Of a DNA stretch of 64,000 bases, positions 1-11,861 are shown in pieces. A program made the translations under genes and the position numbers. The notes under the pieces are model-generated. The model was given only the letters and a program-made list of their open reading frames with translations. It had not been told where the DNA came from and searched no databases. Positions within the stretch are counted from its first letter, which is position 1. Every line of letters begins with the position of its first letter. The stretch covers positions 23,023,674 through 23,087,673 of the forward strand of contig OX393579.1 in assembly GCA_947652605.1 (NCBI GenBank). Direction: 5' to 3'. The stretch is from Elmis aenea (taxonomy: Eukaryota > Arthropoda > Insecta > Coleoptera > Elmidae).

Positions 1-400
1 ATATATAAAACTATATATTTTTGAAAAGCTAAAAAAACGTTCTTTCACATGAAGTCATGGCCGACTAGGGTTTCCATTTAAAAATATAAAAGTTTACTCC
101 ATATCTCGAAAGTCAAAATGGCTAAAAAAAAATGTACTCTTGTTTTTTAATTAAGCATAAAAATCTGTATAAAAAACCTAAATAACATTTTGTTCTAATT
201 TAATAAATAGAGAAGTTGTAACAAATTTTCAAAAATGATGAAATTTTATTTTTCGTCTGTAGTGCCGAAATGGAATCCGATAGAAAAAATCTGATTGCAT
301 AGGTGGTATTTTCTCAAGAAATAGCTGTAGAGACCGAAATCAGATTTTCGCTATCTATTGCGGTAACCGAGATACCTCATTGTGTTCGTGAAAATGATCT
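1..400. repeat. Remnant of a TA-type palindromic element
   Basis: Positions 44-75 carry the internal motif of the TA-flanked hairpin family (GGCCGACTAGGGTTTCCATT followed by TAAAAA). Positions 360-378 have the subterminal phrase ACCGAGATACC, which also precedes the right ends of intact copies, for example near 5385. No CACCCTG terminus is visible and the left part is cut by the window edge. Stretch 400-853 holds nothing I recognise; it should be Sec61 intron or upstream DNA. Confidence 0.55.
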
Positions 401-853
401 ACGTTAGAAACCATTTTTGGCTATACTTGCTTAATTTTAGAAATGACAGACCAAAGTTTGAGTATGTCCAATGTCTGATGAAATGCAATTAAAGTGGATT
501 GGTTTAATATTGAATTATATTAGTTAAATCAGAACAGAAAATTTCTGGCTTTAGTGACTGCAAAAAAACGAAATATGAAATTATTCCTCATACTTAAAAA
601 GTTGATGAGTTAATAATCAGTTACTAAAAAAAAAGCAAATAATCAATTCTGAGCTCATTCATGAACTGTATAGTTGGTATCATTAGAGGTTAATTTTTTG
701 AAATAAAGAAACATACCCATCGTCATATTCACTCTGCTTAATCAATTGGATCCTAATAAAACTGTGTGGGTGTAAAAACATGGGTAAATACATTACTGAA
801 AATGCTATTTTAGCACTTCCAGTGACAAACCTCTTGATCTGAGTATCCTAGAA

Positions 854-1210
854 CAGTGGTCCCCAACCCCCGGGCCGCCCAAGGCCCTGCTTAAAAATCA
901 AAATTACGTTAAAAAAAATCGAACACACCCAATAAAAAATTAAATAATTATTGACAAAAACAAAGAAACAACCTCAGGGTTCTCATTGATTTAGCGTTCT
1001 AGTGAGTTAAAATGTTAAATTACTTTATATTCATTTTTTTGTGTAACTGTATTTTATTTTGAAGGCATGTTTAAATACAATTAAATTAAAATTATTAAAT
1101 CAAAACAATCTCAAATATAAACAATCAACGTCCCCCACCCATTCAGCGGGCCACTGTAAAATTATCAAACGTTGACCGGTCCGCGGCGATAAAAAGGTTG
1201 GGGACCACTG
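854..1210. mobile_element. hAT-type non-autonomous element (357 bp)
   Basis: The ends are inverted repeats: CAGTGGTCCCCAACC at 854 and GGTTGGGGACCACTG ending at 1210. The flanks TCCTAGAA (846-853) and TCCTAGAG (1211-1218) are an 8-bp target duplication with one mismatch. An 8-bp duplication and CAGTGG-type ends are characteristic of hAT. The interior is AT-rich and non-coding. Confidence 0.85.
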
Positions 1211-1746
1211 TCCTAGAGTATAGGGTTGCTAAAACTGTCATTTTGACCCGAAGAGTTTGGGTTTGGCAAAACGTTTTCACAAAATATATAAATTATATTT
1301 TTACTTTTTTAGTCAAAGTTTAGCTTCTTACTAATCTACTTATCTTCTAAGTTAAATTTTTTTAAACAGTATATTACGAAATATAAAACTTGAAGTTGTT
1401 GCATAAAATGACTAATTTTTAAAGAAATATCTGCTTATAGTCAACTCATTTACAAAGACAGAATTTTTAGGGTTTTATTTAATTTTGTGGTTTTTAAACA
1501 ATAAATATTAAGTATAAGATACCCTGTAGAAGTTTGTATTTTTCAAAGAATGTTTTGCTTCTCAATTCCTATAATTTACAAAGGCCGAGAGTTATGCTAT
1601 GCTATTTAAAAACTTTTAAATAATATTTGAAATCATATCTTCTTCTTAATCGGTTCTTGTACCTTTTGGTGTCGAGATATGCTTTTCTGTTTCTGTTATG
1701 TTTTTCCACTCCTGCCTATCATTAGCTAATTGTGGTAAATCATATA
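1211..1746. other. Intron or upstream DNA without recognised features
   Basis: AT-rich sequence between two transposons, 5' of the Sec61 exon. I see no coding exon, RNA gene or repeat end in it. Confidence 0.4.
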
Positions 1747-2497
1747 CCGGGTGTAAATGAAGTGTGGTATACCCCCTTTTTTTTCTTTAGTCTTAATTTT
1801 AAATAAATGAAATTTTAAACATATGATATGTGCAAAAAAATGGGCTTTTTGAGCACATGCACACATTTGTTTCACTTCCGATTTAGCGGGAAATGACCCC
1901 AACTTTGTTATTTTAAATGGAACACCCTGTATATTTTTACATTTTTGAAAAGAGGAAGCGATTTGGGATACAAATGCACTATTTTGGTTAATTTTTATAA
2001 CCTCAAATTTTTTTTTAAACAAAATTTAGTTTTTTATTAAGGGTGCCGTGACCTGCACAAATTGATTTTTATTATGTCAACAATTGTCCAAAAAACGTTT
2101 TTGTAAATTTTAAATGACATTTAGGTTACTTTAATCGGCTTTGAAAGTTGCGGAATCGGTTTTTTAACAAAAAGTCAATTTTTTTAAATGGAACCATGCT
2201 GGTACTGGCGGTTATTTAAATGGAGCATCTTCTAACGAATCCATCGATACCAATAACTTGTATTTTTATTAAGAGTTTGCTTCAAAACCTTCAATTTATT
2301 GTGAAAATTTATTAAGAGATCCTGTTAATCGCAGTACACTGTGCATAACTACACCGGCGAAACCGGAATTGGAATAAATGTGTGCAACGGCTCAAAAAGC
2401 CAGGTTTTTTGCACATATCATATGTCTAAATTTTCATCTATCTAAAATCAAAACTAAAGAAAAAAAAGGCGGTGTACCACACTTCATTTACATCCGG
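1747..2497. mobile_element. TA-flanked palindromic MITE, CCGGGTGTAAATG family (751 bp)
   Basis: The left end CCGGGTGTAAATGAAGTGTG at 1747 is matched by its reverse complement ending CATTTACATCCGG at 2497, and both are flanked by TA (1745-1746, 2498-2499). Homology between the arms extends past 100 bp, including a shared CATATGATATGTGCAAAA block. The ORFs of 98 aa (-) and 86 aa (+) are the two arms read in opposite directions, not genes. TA duplication fits Tc1/mariner-type mobilisation, but no transposase is present. Confidence 0.8.
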
Positions 2498-2771
2498 TAT
2501 TTACGATGTAAAAAAAATATTTCACCTTGTTTTTTTTTTTGCCTTCCCCTGCCTTATATTCCCAAAAACTGTGTTCTTCGGATTAATATTGGCACAATGT
2601 TGACAACCCTATCTGAGTATGATTTAAACAGCAAATGAAATGTAAAAATATGCAATAGATTAAAATTATTTACAAATGCATGACATACCTTGTAAATTTA
2701 AAAAAGAAAATACTTTCTTTCCGAATAAAAATATGTGGTATTATTACTAAATAAATTTTTTGTTTTTTCAG

Positions 2772-3850
2772 TATTTGGTATGGTGATAACAGTTGGACAA
2801 GCCATTGTTTATGTAATGACGGGCATGTATGGAGATCCTGCTGAAATTGGCGCTGGTGTATGTTTGTTGATTATTATACAATTGTTTGTTGCTGGTCTTA
2901 TTGTGTTGTTGTTGGATGAATTATTACAAAAAGGATATGGTCTTGGCTCCGGTATTTCTCTATTTATTGCAACTAACATCTGTGAAACCATTATTTGGAA
3001 AGCGTTCTCACCGGCAACCGTCAACACTGGAAGAGGAACAGAATTTGAAGGAGCTGTAATTGCTTTGTTCCACTTAGTTACAACACGTCAAGATAAAGTA
3101 CGTGCTCTAAGAGAAGCTTTCTACCGTCAAAATCTACCTAACTTGATGAACTTGCTGGCCACAATCCTCGTCTTTGCTGTGGTGATATACTTCCAAGGTT
3201 TCCGTGTAGATCTACCGATCAAGAGTGCAAGATATCGTGGACAATATTCCAGTTATCCTATAAAATTATTTTACACGTCAAACATTCCTATTATTTTGCA
3301 ATCTGCTCTCGTATCTAATTTGTACGTTATATCTCAGATGTTAGCTGTTAAGTTTAATGGTAATTTCATAGTTAATATGCTGGGTGTTTGGGCAGATGTT
3401 GGGGGTGGTGGGCCAGCTAGGTCGTATCCTGTAGGTGGTTTGTGTTATTATTTAAGTCCGCCTGAAAGTGTGGGTCATATACTTGAAGATCCCATTCATG
3501 CACTTCTCTACATTATGTTTATGTTGGGATCTTGTGCCTTCTTCTCGAAGACATGGATTGAAGTGTCGGGCAGCTCTGCTAAAGACGTAGCTAAACAGCT
3601 TAAGGAACAGCAGATGGTCATGAGGGGCCATCGAGACAATTCCATGATCCACGAGCTTAATCGATACATTCCTACAGCCGCTGCTTTTGGTGGTTTATGT
3701 ATCGGTGCTCTTTCTGTGTTAGCTGATTTTATGGGAGCTATCGGATCAGGTACGGGTATTCTGTTAGCCGTGACAATTATTTATCAATACTTCGAAATCT
3801 TTGTAAAAGAACAGAGCGAAATGGGTGGAATGAGTTCGCTACTATTTTAA
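2772..3850 (+). CDS. Sec61alpha: Sec61 translocon alpha subunit, 3' coding exon
   Basis: This encodes the pore-forming subunit of the ER protein-conducting channel, which works with Sec61 beta and gamma in co-translational translocation and membrane insertion. The exon starts after the acceptor TTTTTTCAG (AG at 2770-2771). Its first two bases finish a Leu codon, so the intron is phase 1, and it then reads [20 protein letters not shown]. It encodes about 359 residues, corresponding to roughly residues 118-476 of the 476-aa animal protein, ending [10 protein letters not shown] before TAA. Visible hallmarks are [52 protein letters not shown] and [10 protein letters not shown], covering about TM3 to TM10. 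The apparent ATG at 2735 lies in the intron and is not a start. The N-terminal exons are upstream of the window. There are no stops or frameshifts, so the gene appears functional. Confidence 0.97.
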
Positions 3851-4246
3851 TTGTTTTTAATGTATAGTTATTTTTTTGATTTATTATCAAAAAAGAAAAA
3901 GGCTCTAGCTTGACTGATGTGATTTATGTTGCAAATGTTGATTACCTCTGGATCTACAATGTGCAATGTACCGTTCGCTTCATGTTAGATGGGGTAGTAA
4001 ATATTTGTTCCTCGTTTTAAGATATATATTTCGTAAGAAATCACTTTATTTTGTACAGAACAGACTAGAGACTATCCATTTTTTTGTACTAAAATATTTA
4101 AAATCATAAAAAAAATAATGTTGTTTATCATTGTACATCAACATTTATTATTTTATTTTATATTTATAAGTGTTACTGTCATAGAGCGTGAACAATTGTC
4201 GTTAATATTAAGTCATTTTCATACTGTGCGGTTGTGTTTTACACTT

Positions 4247-4273
4247 AATAAAACGAATACAGTACCGAATAAA
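4247..4273 (+). promoter_or_regulatory. Polyadenylation signals of Sec61alpha
   Basis: Two AATAAA hexamers, at 4247-4252 and 4268-4273, close an AT-rich 3'UTR of about 400-440 bp after the stop at 3850. The next element begins at 4321, so the transcript probably ends just before it. Confidence 0.7.
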
Positions 4274-4322
4274 AAAATGTAAAACTGACATGATGTTTCT
4301 TTTACCTAAGAAATATTAAGTA

Positions 4323-5420
4323 CAGGGTGGGCAAATTTGATGTTTTCATAGGGAATCTCGGTAACTATAAGAGTTATGGAAAAACGGACCTCACATCCTC
4401 GATCTCTTTTTTCGAGAAAAAGTTAATGGTGAAAACTAAAATTGGTTATCGTCTTTTGTTTTCGAGTTATCGCTGATAACTCGATTTTTCGACTTTTTTG
4501 ATAAGAATGCAGTGGCGTAGACAATTTAAAAAAAAAATAATCGAAATTCGAGTTGTAACATAAAGTTGTTTCTTTTTAAATGGAACCCATAGTTGGCTAT
4601 GACTTATTTAAATTCCTTATTTTTTTGTCATTCCAAATATTTATGGGTTGGTGTATTTATTTTCAATAATACGCAAGTTACGAAGGATTTTTAGTTTTTT
4701 TTTAAACAAAATTATAGTAGGCTGTGAAAACAAAAACAAAACAAGGTGTAAAACCTTTTAAAACTCATTTGGTACAAATTACGAAGGTTTTGTAATTACT
4801 TGTTTGTAATAAAATGCTCTTTCGTATAGTCATGGCCTATTTGAGTTTTCATTTAAAAAATTATAAGTTCACTTAATAGCTCAAAAGTCAAGGTCTTTAA
4901 AAAATTGAGGCGTTGTTTGCATAAACAACTCTTGACAATTTTTTTTCAAATCTGAGTACACTTTCAATGGATAATTGGCGCCATTTCCGACATCCCTTAT
5001 GCAAAATAATTCTGTAATAACCCCAGTAATTCATAGTATAAGCGCGGAAACTAATGATCCTCCAGCTCCTGATATTGATGCAGACGACAACAGCAGCCAA
5101 AGTAGCGATAATGAAACATTTCTAAAATTGACAAGCGTTGTTTATGCAAACAACGCCTCAATTGCCTATTAATTAAGCATAAAATGTTTAATAATAGCCT
5201 TCATAGAATTTAGTTCTATTTCGACGAATTAAGTGGTTATAGTAAATTTTCAAAAACGAGATTTGATTTTTCGACTGTAGGGCTAAAATGGAAAGTGATA
5301 TAAAAATGTATTAAGATGGGCTAGTTTATCTCAAAAAAAAAAAACCAAGAGACATATAGATTTTTGCTAACTATTATAGAACCGAGATACCCCTTAAATA
5401 TTCGAATTTGGTCCACCCTG
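4323..5420. mobile_element. TA-flanked palindromic MITE, CAGGGTG family, with internal insertion
   Basis: It starts CAGGGTGGGCAAATTTGATG after TA (4321-4322) and ends GAATTTGGTCCACCCTG before TA (5421-5422). The internal motif TTTAAATGGAACCCATAG occurs near 4578 and an inverted, diverged copy near 4830. The left arm closely matches the element at 63066-63837, so they are the same family. The middle is interrupted by a separate 261-bp element (4903-5163). Confidence 0.75.
4903..5163. mobile_element. Small element with perfect 27-bp inverted ends
   Basis: The end AATTGAGGCGTTGTTTGCAT (continuing AAACAAC) at 4903 is repeated exactly as the reverse complement ending at 5163. The 261-bp body is less AT-rich than its surroundings. 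It has an open frame on + (about 4975-5172) with an acidic, Ser-rich stretch, DIDADDNSSQSSDNE, resembling the acidic N-terminal part of piggyBac-type transposases; that resemblance is weak. I could not define a target duplication. It lies inside the TA-element at 4323-5420, so it is younger than that copy. Confidence 0.6.
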
Positions 5421-5813
5421 TACATTTAGATATTGTTTATAGGTATGTATTCAAGTAATATCAGCAAAAATTATAATTATGAAGAAAAAAAATTGAATGG
5501 TTAAGGCAAACTTAAAAATTTACAGCATGGAAGTTAATTAGGAACTGTGTATTATTGTGAAGGGATATTTAACACTAGAACCGCCGCAGCGGTCAATTTG
5601 ACCGTTCGCGGTTTTTAAATTAAGCTGGTTCGGTAATTCGTTTGAGTACAACCCTTGACTATAGTAATAATATCCTTAGGCCGTTTTCACACACGACGGC
5701 AATACCGCTGCCGTTGCCGCCAGCTGTAGCGGCATCAGAAGTCCGAGTCTTTCACACACGACGGCATTACCGCTGCCGCTGAATAGTTTGTTTTTAGTTG
5801 TGACGATAGAAAG

Positions 5814-6059
5814 ATGTATGCTGCTGTCAACAGAAGTCATCTCCTTGGGCTACTTAACCTTAGGAGGAAGTACAGAAGTAATAAAAATAAAAGACAATAC
5901 TGGGTTCACCCCCTTTTAAGCGTGCGATACTTGGAAGGAAGTTTTTATACGTTGTTTAAAAAACTTAGAGAAGATCAATCAAAATTCTTTAATTACTTTC
6001 GAATGAGTACCAATACGTTTGATATTCTGGTGCAATTAGGTATTACAAACAAGTATTAA
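5814..6059 (+). pseudogene. Harbinger transposase N-terminal fragment
   Basis: This is an 81-aa open frame inside the Harbinger-type element. The segment QYWVHPLLSVRYLEGSFYTL, followed by a Lys/Asp-rich stretch and NYFRMSTNTFDILVQLG, resembles the start of the HARBI1/ALP1-like nuclease proteins of insects, where W-HP and the YFRMS motif precede the DDE nuclease domain. The frame stops at TAA and the catalytic domain is absent, so it is a truncated relic. Family assignment is from remembered motif patterns only. Confidence 0.6.
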
Positions 6060-6241
6060 GCACCAGGATACTAGAATTGAAGGTGTCGTTTGTGAATGTG
6101 GGTATTTTCCAGCCTAGGGGAAATCTTACGATAAACAAACAGTTCTTGTAAAGGGGGTTTTAAAAGTATTTCGTAATTTTTAATTTTACCAAAAATATTT
6201 AGAAGAATGTTTAATAGACCCCAACATATATGTACATTGTA

Positions 6242-6888
6242 CAGGGTGGCCTATTTTCGATGCCCATACCTCGGTAATTATCAGAGATAGAAAAAAAAAC
6301 TATGTACGTGGTCTAGATCTCTTTTTTTGACACGATTTCATTGCCGTAAACAGATTTTTGATATCTTTTTTAATTTTCGAAATATAGCCAAAAACCGATT
6401 TTCGACAACTTTCAAAAATGGTAAATATCTCGCTTAAACAAAAAAAAAGAGAAAAAATCTAAAGATATTTTTGGCATGGTTTTTTGTCCTTAATAAGATA
6501 GCGATGTTCAATTCTTTTTTACTCATACTAATATTGATTTATTACACCTAACTTTGTTATTTTAAATGGCAACCATAAGCAAATTATATATTTTTGAAAA
6601 GTGCAAAAAATAAGCTTTCGATTTATGTCACGGCCAACTATGGTTGCCATTTAAAATAAGAAAGTTAGGTGTAATATATCAACATTCGTATGAGCAAAAA
6701 AAAATTGAACATCGCCATCTTATTAAGGACAAAAAACCATGCCAAAAATGTCTCTAAAGTTTTCCTCCATCTTTTCGTTTAAGCGAGATATTTAACATTT
6801 TTAAAAATTGACGAAAATCGGTTTTTGGCTATATTTCGAAAATTAAAAAAGATATCAAAAATCTGTTCACGAAATATAGGCCACCCTG
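6242..6888. mobile_element. TA-flanked palindromic MITE, CAGGGTGGCC family (647 bp)
   Basis: Ends CAGGGTGGCCTATTTTCG and ATATAGGCCACCCTG are flanked by TA (6240-6241, 6889-6890). Nearly the whole element folds back: GGCATGGTTTTTTGTCCTTA near 6474 pairs with its complement near 6723. The shared internal motif appears in both orientations (TTTAAATGGCAACCATA near 6561 and GGCCAACTATGGTTGCCATT near 6630). Confidence 0.85.
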
Positions 6889-7223
6889 TACTTATATATT
6901 ATATAACATACATGTGAGACTACAATTTTACATAAACAAATAATTTTTATCTATTACAGTTTTATATATTTGTCATTTAAAACACCCTAGATTAGTTTTT
7001 ATTTGAAAAAAACAGTTCTTATATGGAAACACTGAATGAGAACAAGTACGGCGGCATCGGAAATTGTCGAGATCACCGACGGCTGCACAAACCGCTGCCG
7101 TCGACGGCGACGGCAATTTGCCGTCCCGCGCCTGTGTGTGAAAGCACCCATTTGATTACATTGAAGTCGGCAGCGCTGACGCCGACGGCAGCGGTTTTGC
7201 CGTCGTGTGTGAAAACGGCCTTA

Positions 7224-9100
7224 AGCCTAGTTTTCATTAGTAGAGTTAGCGGTAGAGTGTACTAGCATACTATTTATCCAAACTACTCTACTCTACCGGA
7301 TTTGGTAGAGTAACCGTTCACACGCAAATGTAAAATTATGTGATAGTGATAGTTATACAGTGACACATTACAATTAGTGGGTGCTGTTCCCGACGATTTT
7401 TTCAATCCCGGGAGTCGGGATTGAAAGTTCGTAAAATCCCGGGATTTCCCGGGAACCGGGAAATTTTATTTTAGATTAAAAATTTTATATTATAGAGCAA
7501 TTTAATTATTTTTACTGAAAAAAAATTAAAAACTTGAAAAACAAAAACATATTTGTTATTTCATTATTTAAAATTTAAAAAAATATATATATTCTTTTTA
7601 AAGTGAAGCATTAAACAAAAATACATTCATTTTTTTATTCAAGAAAGAAACAGGAAGAAAATGTTATACGTCATGTTGGTTTTTAAAATAAGTTTTTAAA
7701 AAACACAGAACATCAAGAGAATGATCAAATAGACCAACGCGTTTTTTTTGTGCCAGAAATTGAAAAAACGCGTTCTGATTCTATCGATGTCGGCTTTATA
7801 GTCAATAACGAATCGTAAGTATATACGTTTTTTGTACGTGTCTTCATTTCTGTTCCTTCATATAGTTTCAGCTCCTTTTAAATTGATAATATTGTGTCGG
7901 GTTCTACTTCTTCCATGGGTTTATTGGATGCAATTATTGCATTTGCTAAAGAGAGTCTTAAAGAAGATTCACTGGGGAAGTTTCATCATTCACTTCTACT
8001 AAACCACTATCACTAGGTTCCGATTCCCATTCTGTATCACCAAAAAAAATACCGGTTTACCAGATCTTTTGCATATTTAGCATTGGAGGAAATGGTAGAT
8101 TTTGAAAACAACTGGCTATACTTATAAGATTGGGTCGTCTGTTTTAAATTTTCTGGATTTTTTAGAAACATAACAAGCGAAAGAATGTCTGTGGAACGTC
8201 TTTCTGATAGTCTGTTTTTTAGCGAGACCGGGCGGCGGGAGATACCGTGTGTTTGAATTTACTATTACCATTCGATGCTAATGTAAATTTTTAGCATTTT
8301 CATTGTTAATATTTAGTTTCTCATAATTGCTATCGCGCTCATCAGTCTCGTCCCGGGATTTAAAACGTGAATCCCGGGAGTGGGGATTATAAAAAAACAG
8401 CCAATTTCCCGGGAATTCCCGCCCGGGAAATCCCGGGAAGGACCCACTAATTACAATCACAACAATGAACATCAGCCGTCGTCGTTTTGCTGTGAAAAAT
8501 ACACTCTACTATACCAACGCTGTCCAAACCCGTTTTCATTGGTATAGTGCCGGTAGAGTAGAGTAAAATTCGGTGGTGGGAGAAGGCGAGTAGAGTTAAC
8601 TATCCCACCATGCTAGCTTACTCTACTCTACCAAGATCTCGTACTTTACTCTACCAATCGCGTTTACATTGGTAGAGTTGCAAGGATAGTTAGTACTTGC
8701 CAAGCTACTCTACCGCTAACTCTACTAATGAAAACTAGGCTTAAAGTAGAGTAAAGTACAAGATCTTGGTAGAGTAGAGTAAGCTAGCACGGTGGGATAG
8801 TTAACTCTACTCGCCTTCTCCCACCACCGATTTTTACTCTACTCTACCGGCACTATACCAATGAAAACGGGTTTGGACAGCGTTGGTAAAGTAGAGTGTA
8901 TTTTTCATAGCAAAACGACGACGGCTGATGTTCATTGTTGTGATTGTAATGTGTCAGGTGTCACTGTGTAACTATCACTATCACATAATTTTACATTTGC
9001 GTGTGAACGGTTACTCTACCAAATCCGGTAGAGTAGAGTAGTTTGGATAAATAGTATGCTAGTACACTCTACCGCTAACTCTACTAATGAAAACTAGGCT
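7224..9100. mobile_element. Long palindromic TTA-flanked element (Harbinger-type MITE)
   Basis: The ends AGCCTAGTTTTCATTAGTAG at 7224 and CTACTAATGAAAACTAGGCT ending at 9100 are flanked by TTA (7221-7223 and 9101-9103). Arms of about 350 bp (7224-7374 plus 8458-8655, versus about 8745-9100) are near-perfect inverted repeats. They are studded with GTAGAGTAGAGTA-type repeats, with a spacer of about 90 bp. The spacer ends (8705-8741) in a third copy of the terminal sequence, so the structure looks like two head-to-head copies, one truncated. A hAT has inserted in the left arm. Confidence 0.75.
7375..8449. mobile_element. hAT-type element (1075 bp) inside the palindrome arm
   Basis: The 8-bp target duplication ATTACAAT is perfect (7367-7374, 8450-8457), and the opposite palindrome arm near 8945 shows the empty site. 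Ends are TAGTGGGTGCTGTTCCCG and CGGGAAGGACCCACTA. The subterminal regions are dense in CCCGGGA and its complement, so the ends can fold strongly. No transposase frame is evident. Confidence 0.85.
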
Positions 9101-9283
9101 TTATAGATAGACAGCCAACGCTTATGGGGCTACTCAAATACGGCACGTTGTCTAAATTTAGGGGTTAAAACAAATGACTTATTCAATTTTCAAACCAATT
9201 AAAGTAAATGTAACAAGTAAAAGTAACAATGTAATTTGACAATAGATGCCGGTGTTGTTGGAGGCGACTAAGGTACCCTAGGG

Positions 9284-9550
9284 CAGCGAATCTTAACCAG
9301 GGGGCCGCGACCCCCTGGGGGGCCGTGAAAGATTTTAAGGGGGCCTGCGAAAAATTTATAAAACGTTTTTACTTTTTAAAATATTGAAATCTTAAAAAAA
9401 AAATAATTTTTGCTCCTTATTTTACTTGAACCATTGGAGAGATATCTTCTTAAATAAATCGTAATATTTTTGTTACTACAAACTAGGGGGCCGTGAAAAT
9501 ATTTTAGATAATTTAGGGGGCCGCGACTACTAAAAGGTTAAGAACCACTG
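9284..9550. mobile_element. hAT-type MITE (267 bp)
   Basis: Ends CAGCGAATCTTAACCAGGGG and TTAAGAACCACTG are flanked by the perfect, self-complementary 8-bp duplication CCCTAGGG (9276-9283, 9551-9558). GGGGGCCGCGA occurs near both ends. The sequences just outside (9101-9275 and 9559-10180) are non-coding piggyBac interior. Confidence 0.85.
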
Positions 9551-11280
9551 CCCTAGGGTACCTCTGTATAACAGGGTATGGCCAAGCTTCACGAAGCCTC
9601 CAAATTTCTCATAGCGGCAATGGGATTATATAGGATTTCTTTTAATAATGCAATTTTTAAACGAAATGCTTGAATAGCATAGAAACCAATCAATCTGCAA
9701 AACAATAGCGCTACTACGGCGACACGCTAGAATAACGGTTGTCTCCAAAAGTAACGCGCTCTTGTCTCCATTTATGAGCGTCCAAATTTAACATAGCGGT
9801 TGGCCGGGGTACTATGCGCTTCCACGAATTTTCCCAACTTCTTTTTATCTTATAATACACCAAGTTCCAAAATTTAAAGAAAATCTTTCTATGAAAATTA
9901 AAATTCTATACCTTAAACCGCCAAATACGGCCAATTTGACCGTTGTTAAAAATGTTTACATTACACACGATTTTTCATTGTTTTAGTGTTTTAGCAAATT
10001 TTGTTATGGTTATTAATAGTTACTTGTTTTATATTTCATGATTTTGCAAGTTATATATCTACAAGTTTGACTTCTTTAGCGGAATATTGTTATACATAAT
10101 GCATAATGTATTGATCTGCTATGTATATAATATAGTATACAGACCAACAATTTTTGTAGTGCTAGTGCTAGTGAATTGCCAAAATGTGTTCATCTCATGG
10201 CCTAACACAAGAGGCAGCGCTAAAATATTTAGAAGAATTAGAAAAGTTACCAGAAAATAAATCAAGCGGAGAAAATGAAGAAGATGATGATACACTTGTG
10301 GATGGTACAAACGATGAGGGTAGTAGGAAATCTAGCAGCAGTAAAATTGATGTAATTACTAATCCAAGTATGTACCTACATCAAATGTACAAAGTACATC
10401 AAATATATAATATACCAAGTACATCAAATGCACTAAGTACACCAAATGTACCAGAAGGCAACGTTACCCAACATCGTATGCGATAAAACTTTTTCACTCT
10501 ACTAATCGGAAGTAAACAAACTTCAAAAGCTGGACATGTTTGGGAGGTTATAGCACCTAACAGCCCTTCTTCTGGACGTGCACTTAGATAAATATAATTC
10601 GTGATAACCCTAAACCAACTCTTTATGCAAAGCGGGATGTGTCTGTGTATTCTGTAGTAAGTGCTTTTTGGTTATTTGTGGACACTGCAATGCTAAAACA
10701 TATACAGAAATGCACTGAAACTGAGGCACGAAGACGATTGCAGGATGATAACTGGTCCATATCCTTGCACGAATTCGATGCGTTCATTGCAACACTTTTA
10801 GCTCGAGGAGCTTACGGTGCTGGAACAATGGATTTGGAAGGATTATGGTCAATTGTATGGGGACTGACATTTTTTCGTGACACAATGACACAAACAAAAG
10901 CGAGATGTTGATTTACTCAATATACCTATGTCCAAGAAACCAAATAAATTTGAAATAAAGTTTTGGTTGGCAGCCGACACAAAAACAAAGTATTTGCTGA
11001 ACGGTTTTCCTTATTTAGGAAAAGAAAAGACGCGCCCGTTTGACCAGCCACTTGCTGAATATGTTGTACTAAATTTAATGGAACTGCTTTCGAATAAAGG
11101 TTGAAATGTAACTATCGATAATTTCGTCACTAGTGTGGAACTGGCCAACAGGTTCGCTAAAAAAAAATACTACCATAGTTGGCACTAACAAACGGGCATG
11201 AAAAGAAATTCCAATATCTTTGGAAAAACAATAAAATGCAATTATTATATTCTACTACAATAATGAAACTGGATCATAGT

Positions 11281-11861
11281 CATTGAATAAAAAGATAAAG
11301 GAAGGAGCGTTATAGCGATACTAAGGCGTCCAGGTTAGCCTCTCAATATGGCGGATGCATGTTTCCGCTTCTCAGTGGCGTATCTAACATTTTTAAATGT
11401 GTATTGATTAATGTAAATATTTGCTTTGTTTTGAATTGAGCCTGTTATTAACTTATTTATTTCTTGTTTTGTGGTTGAGGGAATTAAAAAAACGGCAGCA
11501 TACATCAATATTTGGATTGTTTATTATGAGAGTTAAAAAATATGCTGTACACAAATGCACGCCACTGATATGACATACCATTTTGACAGACCACATCAAA
11601 TTTTCAATACATGATTACACTACAAAATATTAATGTCTACTTACCTATGAAACGTAATCTTTTAATCTTCTACATTTTTTGACCTAGTAAGACTACAAGA
11701 TCTGCAGCTAACCATTTTAGCACAGAAAACCCTAAATTTCTTGACTGTTTGACCTGTCAAAACCGGCCGCCATCAGAGGCCATTTATGTCGTAATTTCCG
11801 TCGCCGCCCAAACGCTGCAGTATAGTATTAAAAGCTCCTTCCTTTATCTTTTTATTCAATG
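11281..11861. mobile_element. MULE-like MITE with 9-bp target duplication (581 bp)
   Basis: Inverted ends CATTGAATAAAAAGATAAAG (continuing GAAGGAGC) and the complement ending TTTTTATTCAATG are flanked by the perfect 9-bp repeat GATCATAGT (11272-11280, 11862-11870). Nine-base duplications point to the Mutator superfamily. The insertion splits the piggyBac transposase reading, and its removal restores continuous homology. No coding capacity of its own. Confidence 0.8.

Larger units (their letters stand above)
5679..7220. mobile_element. PIF/Harbinger-type element (1542 bp), TTA target
   Basis: Inverted ends GGCCGTTTTCACACACGACG at 5679 and its complement ending AAAACGGCC at 7220 are flanked by TTA on both sides (5676-5678, 7221-7223). 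GC-rich subterminal repeats of GACGGCA/CCGCTGCCG occur inside both ends. The 3-bp TTA target is typical of PIF/Harbinger. The element has a short transposase-like N-terminal ORF (5814-6059) and has been invaded by a TA hairpin at 6242-6888. Confidence 0.8.

Noticed and set aside
2735..2771. ATG at 2735 as the Sec61alpha start
   Set aside because: It lies in an intron: the polypyrimidine tract and CAG directly precede the conserved LFGMV codons, and the protein would lack about 118 conserved residues.
9912..9945. TTAAACCGCCAAATACGG as the true left end of the piggyBac element
   Set aside because: It lacks the CACTAG start that matches the right end; it fits better as a second subterminal repeat of the outer element.
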